Below are positions 13,988 through 21,175 of a stretch of 23,147 nt of DNA, piece by piece. Position numbers and translations under genes: made by a program. Under the pieces are notes generated by a model that was given only the letters and a program-made list of their open reading frames with translations, had not been told where the DNA came from and made no database searches. Source of the stretch: GCA-2688775 sp035288865 (lineage in GTDB: Archaea > Nanobdellota > Nanobdellia > Woesearchaeales > GW2011-AR4); contig DATDZA010000036.1 in NCBI GenBank assembly GCA_035288865.1, positions 1 through 23,147 of the forward strand, read 5' to 3'. How positions within the stretch are numbered: the stretch's first letter is position 1; every line of letters starts with the position of its first letter.

Positions 13988-14743
13988 TTATCCGGTAATT
14001 CCTATCCCACCGGAGCCCTGGCCAACAATTTGTATGTTTCCAAGCGAATCCAAAGTGAGATTTGCATTTGATAATATTGCAAGACCAACTCCGACATTTC
14101 CATTTATGTCCATTCCAACTTTTATATCTGTTGTTGTTTCGCCACCGCTTATCCTGACATCACTATTGCTTTGGACATTTACAGTTGCATCGCTTTTGGT
14201 TTGGTATTCAACAACAGGAGCAACGACATAATTTCCATCGCTTGTGGCATGGACTGACTCATCCGCTATAAAATCAAATGTAGCGGCTGATGTTGAATCT
14301 GCTTTGACAACAAGATTTCCTGTTATCTGGTAATCATTGTTTGGTATCTTAGCCTGATGGCTTCCTTTTGCATCCGTCACAACAACGTTAGATATGTGCA
14401 ACTGGACCTGATCATATGTTCCTTCTTTTAATTGGGCATCAGCCAATAGCCCCGCCTTATTTTCGTTCTTGAGCTGTATCCAATCGTAAGTATGTGCAGA
14501 TGAAGAGACAGTTGTCCAACCTTCTGCCTGGCTGTGAACTTTTACAGTGTCAACCGTCGTTTTTACGCTGGTGACCGATTCCATATCTGCTGATGCATCT
14601 TTCATTGCAAACACTGTCCTTCCTTTTCCGGTTCCCGGCTGTGTGCCGGTATCCGTGACTGTGCTTGTTTGCTGTGCACATCCTGCAACTAACAAAATAA
14701 AGAACATCGCTATTAATACAGAACTAATTTTTATCTTTTTCAT
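13988..14743 (-). CDS. DUF4382 domain lipoprotein (single domain)
   Basis: A 251-residue protein with a lipobox (LLVAGC) after a short signal sequence, a Thr/Gly-rich linker, and one DUF4382-like beta domain starting GRTVFAMKDASADMESVTSV. Further family strings are VDTVKVHSQAEGWTTVSSSA, LLADAQLKEGTYDQVQLHIS and VVVTDAKGSHQAKIP, which match both halves of the 447-residue protein upstream. It ends with a Gly-rich stretch (VGMDINGNVGVGLA...GQGSGGIGITG). It is probably an extracytoplasmic, membrane-anchored binding or structural protein; the family has no proven function. I moved the start to the ATG at 14743, because the codon before it is TTG and a strong ribosome site GGAGGGG lies 5 bases upstream. 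Confidence 0.8.
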   Translation of the reverse strand: MKKIKISSVLIAMFFILLVAGCAQQTSTVTDTGTQPGTGKGRTVFAMKDASADMESVTSVKTTVDTVKVHSQAEGWTTVSSSAHTYDWIQLKNENKAGLLADAQLKEGTYDQVQLHISNVVVTDAKGSHQAKIPNNDYQITGNLVVKADSTSAATFDFIADESVHATSDGNYVVAPVVEYQTKSDATVNVQSNSDVRISGGETTTDIKVGMDINGNVGVGLAILSNANLTLDSLGNIQIVGQGSGGIGITG

Positions 14744-14783
14744 CAATACCCCTCCAATAATGGTTTATTAAGTAAAAATAAAG

Positions 14784-15023
14784 TTAGCAATCATTTACTT
14801 CCCTGGCACACTCGCAGTTGTCGCAAGCGTTGAAAAAATTATTGTGTATGCACTTGCATTTTTCCATGTTTTCGCATCCTTTCTCATTTGAAGTGTATTT
14901 TTCCTCGTGAGTTCCGCAACCCAGCCCAATTTTTAAACCTGCTTTTCCGCTGCTGGCACATCCTGATGCAATGATCAAGGAAACGACTAGCAACAGTATA
15001 ATTATTGCGTTGGTTTTTTTCAT
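14784..15023 (-). CDS. Small Cys-rich lipoprotein (79 aa)
   Basis: Signal and lipobox (KKTNAIIILLLVVSLIIASGC) are followed by about 58 residues containing eight more Cys, spaced as GLGCG, KGCEN, KCKC, ACDNCEC and a final Cys. This suggests a disulfide-stabilised or metal-binding extracytoplasmic domain. No family was recognised. The ATG at 15023 is chosen because GGAGG lies 7 bases upstream (minus strand) and the lipobox then falls at a normal distance; an upstream start would overlap the end of the preceding gene. It lies between two DUF4382 lipoprotein genes and is probably co-transcribed with them. Confidence 0.65.
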   Translation of the reverse strand: MKKTNAIIILLLVVSLIIASGCASSGKAGLKIGLGCGTHEEKYTSNEKGCENMEKCKCIHNNFFNACDNCECAREVNDC

Positions 15024-15054
15024 TTTGGAGCCTCCATCGAAATTTGCTGTTGAT

Positions 15055-16398
15055 TTATTCAACTGAGAGCGCGGTTCCAGCGGATACCATCATACCTACT
15101 CCAACATTTCCATTTATGTCCATTCCAATTTTAGCATTTGTTCTTATATTTCCACCGCTTATTTCAACACGGTTATCGCTCTTGACATCGACATTTGCGT
15201 TTTCCCTTGTTTCAAGCTGCAATACCGGGGCCATCATATATTTTCCGCTGCCTGTAATGTGCAATGACTCATTCAATATAAAGTCGAATTTTGCAGTTGC
15301 CGTTGATTCCGCATTTACTACAAGATCCCCGTTAAGCTTCAATTCTCCGGATGGGAGCTTTGCCTCATGCGTTCCACTTGCATCTGTTACAACCACATTT
15401 GAAATGTCAAGCCTGAGCTGATTATATGTTCCTTCTTTTAACTGAGCATCTGCCAAAAGCTCGTTTTTGTTTTCAGCTTCAAGTTTAAACAAGTCATATG
15501 TTTTTGGAGCTGACGAAACTGTAACCCAACCTTCAGATTCGCTATGGACATTTATACTGTCAACAGTAACCTTAACGCTGCTTACAGATTCCATATTTGC
15601 CGCCGCATCTGTGACTGCAAACACTGCGCGTCCTTTGCCCTCACCGGAAACCATGCTCTGTGATCCCAGCTTTATCTTGCCAACTGTGTCTATGGAAATA
15701 TCTGCGCTGGATGGTATTTTAATTCCAACTCCAACATTTCCATCAATATCCATTCCTACTTTGACATTTGTTTTGACATTGCCGCCCTCTATTTCAACTT
15801 TATTGCCGCTTCCGATCTGGACATCAGCATTTGATCTTGTCTCCACTTTTACAACGGGCGCCATTATGTACTTGCCGTTTCCTGTCACGTGAAGTGATTC
15901 GTCAGCTATGAAATCAAAAGTAGCGGTTGATGTTGTATTGCTCTCAACAACTAGATTGCCGTTCACTTTTAATTCGCCTGAAGGAAGCTTTGCCTCATGA
16001 GAGCCGCTTGCGTCAGTCACAACCACGTTTGATATGTCTAATCGAATCTGGTCATAATTGCCATCTTTTAATTGAGCATCGACCAAAAGTTCCTGCTTGC
16101 CTTGTGCCTTCAATTGTAATAAGTCATAAGTTTTTTGTGATGAAGAAACTGTGACCCATCCTTCTGTTTCGCTGTGGACTTTCACGCTGTCGACCGTTAC
16201 TTTAACGCTTGTGACGGCTTCCATATCTGCTGCTGCATCACTTATAGCAAAAACAGCACGCCCTTGTGAAGATTGCTGCATATTCTCTGAACTCTGTGTA
16301 TTTGATGAACTATAGTCACTCTCCACTGTGCTAGTGCATGCGCCGACAAACAAAGCCAAAATCATGCCTAAAGCCAAAAAAATATTTATTTTCTTCAT
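15055..16398 (-). CDS. Lipoprotein with two tandem DUF4382 domains
   Basis: A 447-residue protein: signal with lipobox (LFVGAC, Cys21), a Ser/Gln/Asn-rich linker to residue 45, then two homologous domains. Domain 1 starts at residue 46 (GRAVFAISDAAADME) and domain 2 at residue 256 (GRAVFAVTDAAANME), an exact period of 210 residues. Strings such as VKVTVDS, EGWVTVSS, LDISNVVVTDASG and EAKLPSGELK recur in both. It is a beta-rich extracytoplasmic protein; DUF4382 has no established function. It has its own promoter (TTTATATAGCC on the minus strand, about 16442-16452) and a strong ribosome site in GGGAAGGGGG. It is the first gene of a minus-strand run of four lipoproteins, and probably arose by duplication of the single-domain form. 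Confidence 0.85.
   Translation of the reverse strand: MKKINIFLALGMILALFVGACTSTVESDYSSSNTQSSENMQQSSQGRAVFAISDAAADMEAVTSVKVTVDSVKVHSETEGWVTVSSSQKTYDLLQLKAQGKQELLVDAQLKDGNYDQIRLDISNVVVTDASGSHEAKLPSGELKVNGNLVVESNTTSTATFDFIADESLHVTGNGKYIMAPVVKVETRSNADVQIGSGNKVEIEGGNVKTNVKVGMDIDGNVGVGIKIPSSADISIDTVGKIKLGSQSMVSGEGKGRAVFAVTDAAANMESVSSVKVTVDSINVHSESEGWVTVSSAPKTYDLFKLEAENKNELLADAQLKEGTYNQLRLDISNVVVTDASGTHEAKLPSGELKLNGDLVVNAESTATAKFDFILNESLHITGSGKYMMAPVLQLETRENANVDVKSDNRVEISGGNIRTNAKIGMDINGNVGVGMMVSAGTALSVE
15058..16263 (-). repeat. 630-base in-frame tandem duplication inside the two-domain DUF4382 gene
   Basis: Copy 1 runs 16263-15634 and copy 2 runs 15633-15058, aligned without any shift at protein level. 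Many 15-25 base stretches are nearly identical between copies. The gene at 13988-14743 holds a third, more diverged copy. Confidence 0.75.
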
Positions 16399-16441
16399 TT
16401 TTGTCCCCCTTCCCTATTAATTTTCAATATGGTTTGATCCG

Positions 16442-16452
16442 GCTATATAAAC
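16442..16452 (-). promoter_or_regulatory. TATA box before the lipoprotein gene run
   Basis: On the minus strand TTTATATAGCC sits about 48 bases before the ATG at 16398. This implies a leader of about 22 bases that contains the ribosome site GGGAAGGGGG. Confidence 0.45.
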
Positions 16453-16500
16453 ATTACTGCCAATAAATTACATATTGTATATTAGCAATTAGATTTATAT

Positions 16501-17862
16501 TCAAGCCTCGTTAGTTTCTTCCACTTCAACTTCTACATTCTCTGAAAGATTTGCGCTGGGGTACGCTTCCTTTATCTTCTTGACTATCACTTTAAGCTCA
16601 TCGTAAGCTTGTTTAAGTAAGTCCCTTGAATCCTTCAAAAGTTGGTTCGCTTGATCCGCCAAAGACTTGATTTTAGAACTGTCAGCGGGTTCGCCATTGG
16701 CTCTAAGGTCAAGAGCTTCTGAAATTTTTGCCTGTGCTTGAATGTATTTAGCCTTTGATTCTGCAATTTTCTGGCTAAAAACATCCACTTCTGCGCTTAC
16801 ATCAATGCTAATGTTCTTGTCCTTTGCTTCCTGCAAAACATGTTCAAGCCTTTTCTCGAGCACAAGTCCCTGGTTTACCATGCCTTCAACTCTTGCAGAT
16901 ACGACTCTCTTGCTGTATATTTCTATCAAATGCTGGAGAGTATTCCATTTTGCTCTTAATTTGGCAGCATAGTCTTTTATCTGCTGCTTTGTTGCAGCTG
17001 ACTGCACATCAGCCTTGATGGAATTGATATCCGCAATTTGCGCGTCTATCTCTAAAACAATTCTTGCTGAAACATTTGCCTGTATGTTGCTGTTCTCCTG
17101 CACTTTTGCTTTTATTTTCTCAAGATGACTTATCAAAGCATCAGAAGCTTTCAATAAGTATTCTCTTGCATTTTCCAATGTTGCGTTGTCATCGTGCTTT
17201 TCTTTTGATTCCTTTAATTTTTCTCTTGCGTTTTCAAGCCCGTTTTTTGATTCCTTGAATTTTTCTTTTGCTGCTTCGAAATCAGCCCGTGCACTCAAAA
17301 TGATAGATTGAGTAATATTTCTTGCATCTAAATCGTGTGCATTTTTTACTTTTCGAATTTTTATGCCTTTTAATTCCATCTTTAATGTTTGAAAATCAAG
17401 TTTTGAAAGTTCTTTTAATCTTGCCCTGTTCAAAGATGAGAATTTCTGCATGTCAGATTCATTTAATTCCGAAATTCTTTCGATCTTTTCCTTGTCAAGT
17501 TCTGAAATCCTTTCAAGCTTTGTTTCGCTTAAGTTCATAATTCTCTGCAGCCTTTCGCCCTTAAGATTGGCTATCCTCTCAGCGTTTCTTACTCCCAGCC
17601 TGGATAACTTTTCCATTTGTCTTTGGTCAAGTTCGGCTATTTTTTCTACCCTTTCTGTGTTTTTTTCCTGCATTTTCTGCAGAGTATCATTCATCATATC
17701 TCTGCGGCCTTTGCCATTCTCATTTGTCAAGGCTCCAGCGTTAACATTAACTCCGGATTTTATTCCTATCCCTGTTCTATCTGAATCGTTATCGGCCATT
17801 GTGATAGGCACTATACTAAAAATAAATACTGCAATGATGCCAAGTGCTATTGTTTTTTTCAT
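16501..17862 (-). CDS. Exported helical protein with 11-residue (hendecad) repeats
   Basis: A 453-residue protein with a cleavable-looking signal peptide (MKKTIALGIIAVFIFSIVPI, cut probably after TMA, residue 23). Residues 72-159 consist of about eight uninterrupted 11-residue repeats: VEKIAELDQRQ, MEKLSRLGVRN, AERIANLKGER, LQRIMNLSETK, LERISELDKEK, IERISELNESD, MQKFSSLNRAR, LKELSKLDFQT. The rest is mainly helical (AAKEKFKESKNGLENAREKL, then VLEKRLEHVLQEAKDKNISI). It ends in an acidic tail (ENVEVEVEETNEA) without a membrane anchor or sorting signal. A right-handed or straight coiled-coil surface or secreted fibre is the likely structure; the function is unknown. The start follows a GAGGGAC ribosome site. 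The 45-residue zinc-ribbon gene ends 21 bases upstream on the same strand. Confidence 0.82.
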   Translation of the reverse strand: MKKTIALGIIAVFIFSIVPITMADNDSDRTGIGIKSGVNVNAGALTNENGKGRRDMMNDTLQKMQEKNTERVEKIAELDQRQMEKLSRLGVRNAERIANLKGERLQRIMNLSETKLERISELDKEKIERISELNESDMQKFSSLNRARLKELSKLDFQTLKMELKGIKIRKVKNAHDLDARNITQSIILSARADFEAAKEKFKESKNGLENAREKLKESKEKHDDNATLENAREYLLKASDALISHLEKIKAKVQENSNIQANVSARIVLEIDAQIADINSIKADVQSAATKQQIKDYAAKLRAKWNTLQHLIEIYSKRVVSARVEGMVNQGLVLEKRLEHVLQEAKDKNISIDVSAEVDVFSQKIAESKAKYIQAQAKISEALDLRANGEPADSSKIKSLADQANQLLKDSRDLLKQAYDELKVIVKKIKEAYPSANLSENVEVEVEETNEA

Positions 17863-17883
17863 TTTTGTCCCTCAAATTTATTT

Positions 17884-18021
17884 TTATTCTCTCAAATATA
17901 CAAATCTTTCATTTAATTCGGCTTTCTTTACCAGTGCTTCACAATTTCCACAGATATAAGGGTCCGCTGTCCCTCCGCCTATTATAATTGTTCTGCAATG
18001 AATACATGTGTGCTTTGCCAT
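17884..18021 (-). CDS. Small zinc-ribbon protein (45 aa)
   Basis: A short reading frame translating to 45 residues that begins MAKHTCIHCRTIIIGGGTAD. It has Cys6-x-x-Cys9 and Cys24-x-x-Cys27 (YICGNC), a single complete zinc ribbon, and ends KAELNERFVYLRE. GGAAC lies upstream as a weak ribosome site, and a TATA-like TTTATAAA at 18080-18087 would give a short leader. Cytoplasmic small zinc ribbons of this kind occur widely in archaea and may bind nucleic acids or proteins; the partner is unknown. It ends only 21 bases before the hendecad-repeat protein on the same strand, so the two may share a transcript. Confidence 0.7.
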   Translation of the reverse strand: MAKHTCIHCRTIIIGGGTADPYICGNCEALVKKAELNERFVYLRE

Positions 18022-18263
18022 TTTCTGTTCCTTTTTTGAATTGCTCTGAATCAATCTCGGGATTAGTTAGGTTACTTTGTTTATAAAGAAACTTTTTAAG
18101 CTGAAGTTTTAATTGTTTTTTTGATGGGTTTAAAACTTTATAAAGCTTTATTTGGCCTATTCTTGGTTTATGGAAGCGGATTTTAGCTTATTTCTTTTAT
18201 GAAACCGTAAGAATCCCTTTTTGATTCCAAAATATTTTTATATTCATTAGCTACACACTATTT
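18022..18263. other. Intergenic promoter region with three TATA-like boxes and a possible 10-codon frame
   Basis: No long gene is present. Three TATA-like boxes can be read: TTTATAAA at 18080-18087 (minus, for the zinc-ribbon gene), ACTTTATAAAG at 18135-18145 (nearly symmetric), and ATTTTTATATTC at about 18233-18244, about 26 bases before the ATG at 18264. The middle box lies about 30 bases before a tiny plus-strand frame at 18170-18202 (MEADFSLFLL), so a short transcript of unknown role may start there. Confidence 0.4.
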
Positions 18264-18977
18264 ATGAAAAAATCAAACGCTGCAATTTATTTTACTTTAC
18301 TTGTTCTTTTAATGAGCTGTGCAAGCGCTGCCACTATTTACGGCACCGTTTATGACCTGGATTTGAAAAAAATTAATAATGCAATCGTGGACATAAACAC
18401 CATTCCAAAACAATCCGTAGTAGCGAAGAATGGAACTTATTCTTTCAATGTTCCCAATGGGAATTATTTAATTGAAGCAAAATTGATGCGGAACGGTGCT
18501 GTGACAGACTCTGTGCAGGAGAATATAACGGTAAAGCAGGAAGGTTCCTATGTTCTAGACCTCATAATGTTTCCAAACCTTGAAGAGGGAGTTGAAGATT
18601 TTAATGTTAATTTAAGCAGTGAGCTTATTGACAATGCCCAGAATAAAACGGACACAGGGTATCTGTATTTACTGATAATAATAATAGTATCTTTAACTAT
18701 TATTTTCTCGATAATATATTTTCTGAGAATAAAACAAGAAAAAATTGCAAAAAATGAAGAAAAGAAGACTGAAGTTGCTGAAGAGAGTAATGAATTGGAC
18801 CAGGTTATTAAGATAATAAAACAAGAGGGCGGAAGAGCAACTCAAAAAGATATTAGAAAGCAGATTCCTTTATCTGAGGCCAAGATAAGCCTAATGATTG
18901 CCGAATTAGAGCATAAGGGACTGGTTGAGAAGATAAAAAAAGGAAGGGGAAATATTATTATTTTAAAGAAGAAATGA
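18264..18977 (+). CDS. Membrane-anchored winged-helix protein with extracellular carboxypeptidase-regulatory-like domain
   Basis: A 237-residue protein. Residues 1-22 are a signal peptide. Residues 25-102 form a beta-sandwich of the carboxypeptidase regulatory (CarboxypepD_reg) type (IYGTVYDLDLKKINNAIVDI, then GTYSFNVPNGNYLIEAKLM). Residues 133-155 form one membrane segment (YLYLLIIIIVSLTIIFSIIY). Residues 178-237 form a winged helix (LDQVIKIIKQEGGRATQKDI, then SEAKISLMIAELEHKGLVEK, and a basic wing GRGNIIILKKK). The topology puts the beta domain outside and the DNA-binding domain inside, suggesting a one-component transmembrane regulator. The signal and target are unknown. The TATA box placement points to a leaderless transcript. 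Confidence 0.78.
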   Translation: MKKSNAAIYFTLLVLLMSCASAATIYGTVYDLDLKKINNAIVDINTIPKQSVVAKNGTYSFNVPNGNYLIEAKLMRNGAVTDSVQENITVKQEGSYVLDLIMFPNLEEGVEDFNVNLSSELIDNAQNKTDTGYLYLLIIIIVSLTIIFSIIYFLRIKQEKIAKNEEKKTEVAEESNELDQVIKIIKQEGGRATQKDIRKQIPLSEAKISLMIAELEHKGLVEKIKKGRGNIIILKKK

Positions 18978-19018
18978 TTTGAAGTCTTAATTTTAACAAT
19001 AAAAACAAAATCACAAAA

Positions 19019-19438
19019 ATGAACTTCAAAAAAATAAACGATACATTTATTGTCAGACTGGACAGCGGAGAAAGGGTTCTTGAAACTTTGAAAGGCTTCT
19101 GCACTAAAAATAATATTAAATGCGGATATTTTTTTGGAATTGGCTCTCTGGATGAAGTCGAGCTCGCGCATTATATTGTGAGGAATAAAAAATACACTTT
19201 TAATAAATACAGGCAGCCGCTTGAAATAGTAAATTTAAGCGGGAATATAACGACGATGAATGATGGGGTTTATTTGCACTGCCATATCACTTTAGGCGAT
19301 GTTGAAATGGAAGTGATTGCCGGCCATCTGAAAGAAGGAATTGTCGGGGCAACTGCAGAAATTGTTGTGATTAAATTAGATGGCGAGATTAACCGAAAGT
19401 ATGATGAGAAAACTGGATTAAATTTAATGGATTTGTGA
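19019..19438 (+). CDS. PPC / DUF296 domain protein
   Basis: A 139-residue protein that is a single PPC (plant and prokaryote conserved, DUF296) domain. It contains FIVRLDSGERVLETLKGFCT, KCGYFFGIGSLDEVELAHY, the HCHITLGD core with its two His (usual metal-binding positions in this fold), and GHLKEGIVGATAEIVVIKLD. PPC proteins form trimers; in plants they are fused to AT-hook DNA-binding segments, while the archaeal single-domain forms have no proven role. It follows the membrane winged-helix gene by 41 bases on the same strand, so it may be co-transcribed. Confidence 0.85.
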   Translation: MNFKKINDTFIVRLDSGERVLETLKGFCTKNNIKCGYFFGIGSLDEVELAHYIVRNKKYTFNKYRQPLEIVNLSGNITTMNDGVYLHCHITLGDVEMEVIAGHLKEGIVGATAEIVVIKLDGEINRKYDEKTGLNLMDL

Positions 19439-19440
19439 GT

Positions 19441-19764
19441 TTAGTTTAAATCAAGAATAAAAAATAGATTTAGGTGATTTTTACAATTTGAAGGTTCAAA
19501 TTCATATCTTTTATTTTTTTCTATACCGTTCTCGCACAAGATTATCTCATTTCCAGAGCAGGTTTTGTAAACATTAAGTATACCAGACATGAAGTAATAT
19601 TTTGTCGTAAAACAGCTATTACACGGTCTCTCAGAATTAGTGCCTATTGGGCATGGGCAACCTTTTTTTGTACAACCTATTGGACTGTGTATCAAAAATG
19701 CTGCTAGAAAACCTAAAACTATTAATATAATAAATATAATTACAAAGATTTGAATCTTCTTCAT
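19441..19764 (-). CDS. Cys-rich membrane-anchored hypothetical protein (107 aa)
   Basis: Starting at the ATG at 19764, the protein has one N-terminal membrane segment (IFVIIFIILIVLGFLAAFLI). An extracytoplasmic part follows with eight Cys (GCTKKGCPC, PCNSC, TCSGN, LCEN, NCKN), probably disulfide-bonded. An upstream ATG would add 13 mostly aromatic residues, but the shorter form has the classical Lys-Lys start. No family was recognised. It converges with the PPC gene (2 bases between stops). Confidence 0.55.
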   Translation of the reverse strand: MKKIQIFVIIFIILIVLGFLAAFLIHSPIGCTKKGCPCPIGTNSERPCNSCFTTKYYFMSGILNVYKTCSGNEIILCENGIEKNKRYEFEPSNCKNHLNLFFILDLN

Positions 19765-19876
19765 TATTAAAATGTTTACCGTATAGTATATAAAGTTTTT
19801 CAAGACTTTAATGCAGCTAAATCAAAAACCTTATAAACAAAATTAAATATATCATTTACAAGGGGGAAATGGTTTT

Positions 19877-20689
19877 ATGAGCGCTGAAAAAGAGATAGTT
19901 AATTACTGGTACAATAAGAAAGGGCTTTTTACTGTCAACAATATAAAAACGCATAACAACCGCGATTGCGGGATTTTGGCGCTTAAGTTCGATAATGGGC
20001 ACGTTAATTCGATTTTTCACATAGAGGTCAGCTGCTCAATAACAAATAATATTTCTGAAACGGCAAATCCTGAAAAATCCGTGGGAAAGATTGTTGATGA
20101 GAAGTTTGATGACAAGTCGGTACAATCATCTGTAAGCAAATACATCAGGCAATTCTCTATACCTGAAAATAATGTAAAGAAAATAATTATTCTTGGGGCT
20201 GTTCCAAAATCAAGGAAACTTGACATTATAAAAAAATTCAATGAAAGGGAAGTTGAGGTAATTTTGTTTGAAGATATTTTGTATGACGTGATGGAGCAGC
20301 TCGATACGCAATATTATAAGAATGATATAATCAGGACTCTTCAATTAACAAAATTTCTTCTGCTTAACGAGCCCACCAAACTTGCAAAGCTGCTTGCGAA
20401 CGATAACTTCACTTCAAATTCAAGAAAGGAATTTTTATCAAGCATACTTGGAAATGAGGACATTGTAAAAGATTTCAGAAGGACAAACCCGGAAAGATTA
20501 AGCATAATTCTGAAGAACTCCTATATCAAGCCAACCGAGCTGGCTGCAGTCCTTAACAGCAATATTTTAAACAACAGGACAAGAGGAATTTTCATGAATT
20601 CCCTGCTGGAGCAGGAAAAGACAAGAAAGATTGTAAATAGGACAAAAAGAGTAAGAAAATTAAATGTCCAGCTTGGTAAGTTTCTTTAA
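19877..20689 (+). CDS. Hypothetical protein with possible degenerate restriction-endonuclease-like N-terminus
   Basis: A 270-residue soluble protein. Residues 1-60 (EKEIVNYWYNKKGLFTVNNI, then ILALKFDNG and FHIEVSCSI) resemble the opening of archaeal PD-(D/E)xK nuclease-fold proteins, where a Glu helix, a D-I-L-A strand and an H-x-E-V-K strand carry the active site. Here the Asp is absent (RDCGILALK) and the final Lys is Ser (EVS), so catalysis is unlikely. Residues 90-140 look like a further alpha/beta part (KKIIILGAVPKSR, VEVILFEDILYDVM). Residues 150-270 are helical and end basic (NRTKRVRKLNVQL). The start follows a strong AGGGGGA ribosome site. Function is unknown; the fold assignment is a weak inference. 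Confidence 0.6.
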   Translation: MSAEKEIVNYWYNKKGLFTVNNIKTHNNRDCGILALKFDNGHVNSIFHIEVSCSITNNISETANPEKSVGKIVDEKFDDKSVQSSVSKYIRQFSIPENNVKKIIILGAVPKSRKLDIIKKFNEREVEVILFEDILYDVMEQLDTQYYKNDIIRTLQLTKFLLLNEPTKLAKLLANDNFTSNSRKEFLSSILGNEDIVKDFRRTNPERLSIILKNSYIKPTELAAVLNSNILNNRTRGIFMNSLLEQEKTRKIVNRTKRVRKLNVQLGKFL

Positions 20690-20752
20690 TGAAAGATTAA
20701 TTATTGATTAGAATATAACTTTAGGCTTCTATCAATTTAATTTCAAAAAAAC

Positions 20753-21160
20753 TTAATTCTTCCTCAGTATTTCCAAAACAGTATCAACAGCCCTTTCTGC
20801 ATATTCTTTGATTCTTTTCTTGGCCTGCTCCCACGTAATATTTGGTCCTGAGATTCCCAAAGCTACCGGCTTTTCATATTTTGCTGACAGGTCAAGCAGT
20901 TTTCTTGCAACAGAATGCGCAACTATCTGGTCATGGTCGGTGCCGCCTTTGATGACTGTTCCCAAGGTTACAACTCCGTCAATATTTTTATTTTTCAATA
21001 ATTTGTTTACAGCAAATGGAATTTCAAAAGCGCCGGGTACTTCAATTATTTTGATTAACTTAGCGCCGGATTTTTTTATTCTTTTCTGGGCAACTTTGCT
21101 CATTTCATCCGTTATTTCGTGATTGAATTTAGAAACAACGATTGCTATTTTTTCGTTCAT
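20753..21160 (-). CDS. ribH: 6,7-dimethyl-8-ribityllumazine synthase
   Basis: A 135-residue lumazine synthase, which joins 3,4-dihydroxy-2-butanone 4-phosphate with the ribitylamino-uracil to form lumazine. The sequence shows IAIVVSKFNHEIT at the N-terminus, EVPGAFEIPFAV, and VVTLGTVIKGGTDHDQIV with the catalytic His. The ALGISGPNITWEQAKKR block replaces the bacterial FGVLT.....QA. The length is slightly below the usual 140-155. It is last of three genes, starting 15 bases after ribC. Confidence 0.93.
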   Translation of the reverse strand: MNEKIAIVVSKFNHEITDEMSKVAQKRIKKSGAKLIKIIEVPGAFEIPFAVNKLLKNKNIDGVVTLGTVIKGGTDHDQIVAHSVARKLLDLSAKYEKPVALGISGPNITWEQAKKRIKEYAERAVDTVLEILRKN

Positions 21161-21175
21161 TTTATTAAAAATTTC

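Noticed and set aside
14034..15892. Plus-strand frames rich in Pro, Thr, Ser and Phe opposite the DUF4382 genes
   Set aside because: They mirror the repeated minus-strand domains and have no ribosome sites; the minus-strand products have lipoboxes and conserved domain repeats.
13988..16398. CRISPR-like or satellite repeats suggested by recurring strings
   Set aside because: The recurring strings are in-frame homologous protein domains about 630 bases apart, not short repeats with spacers.
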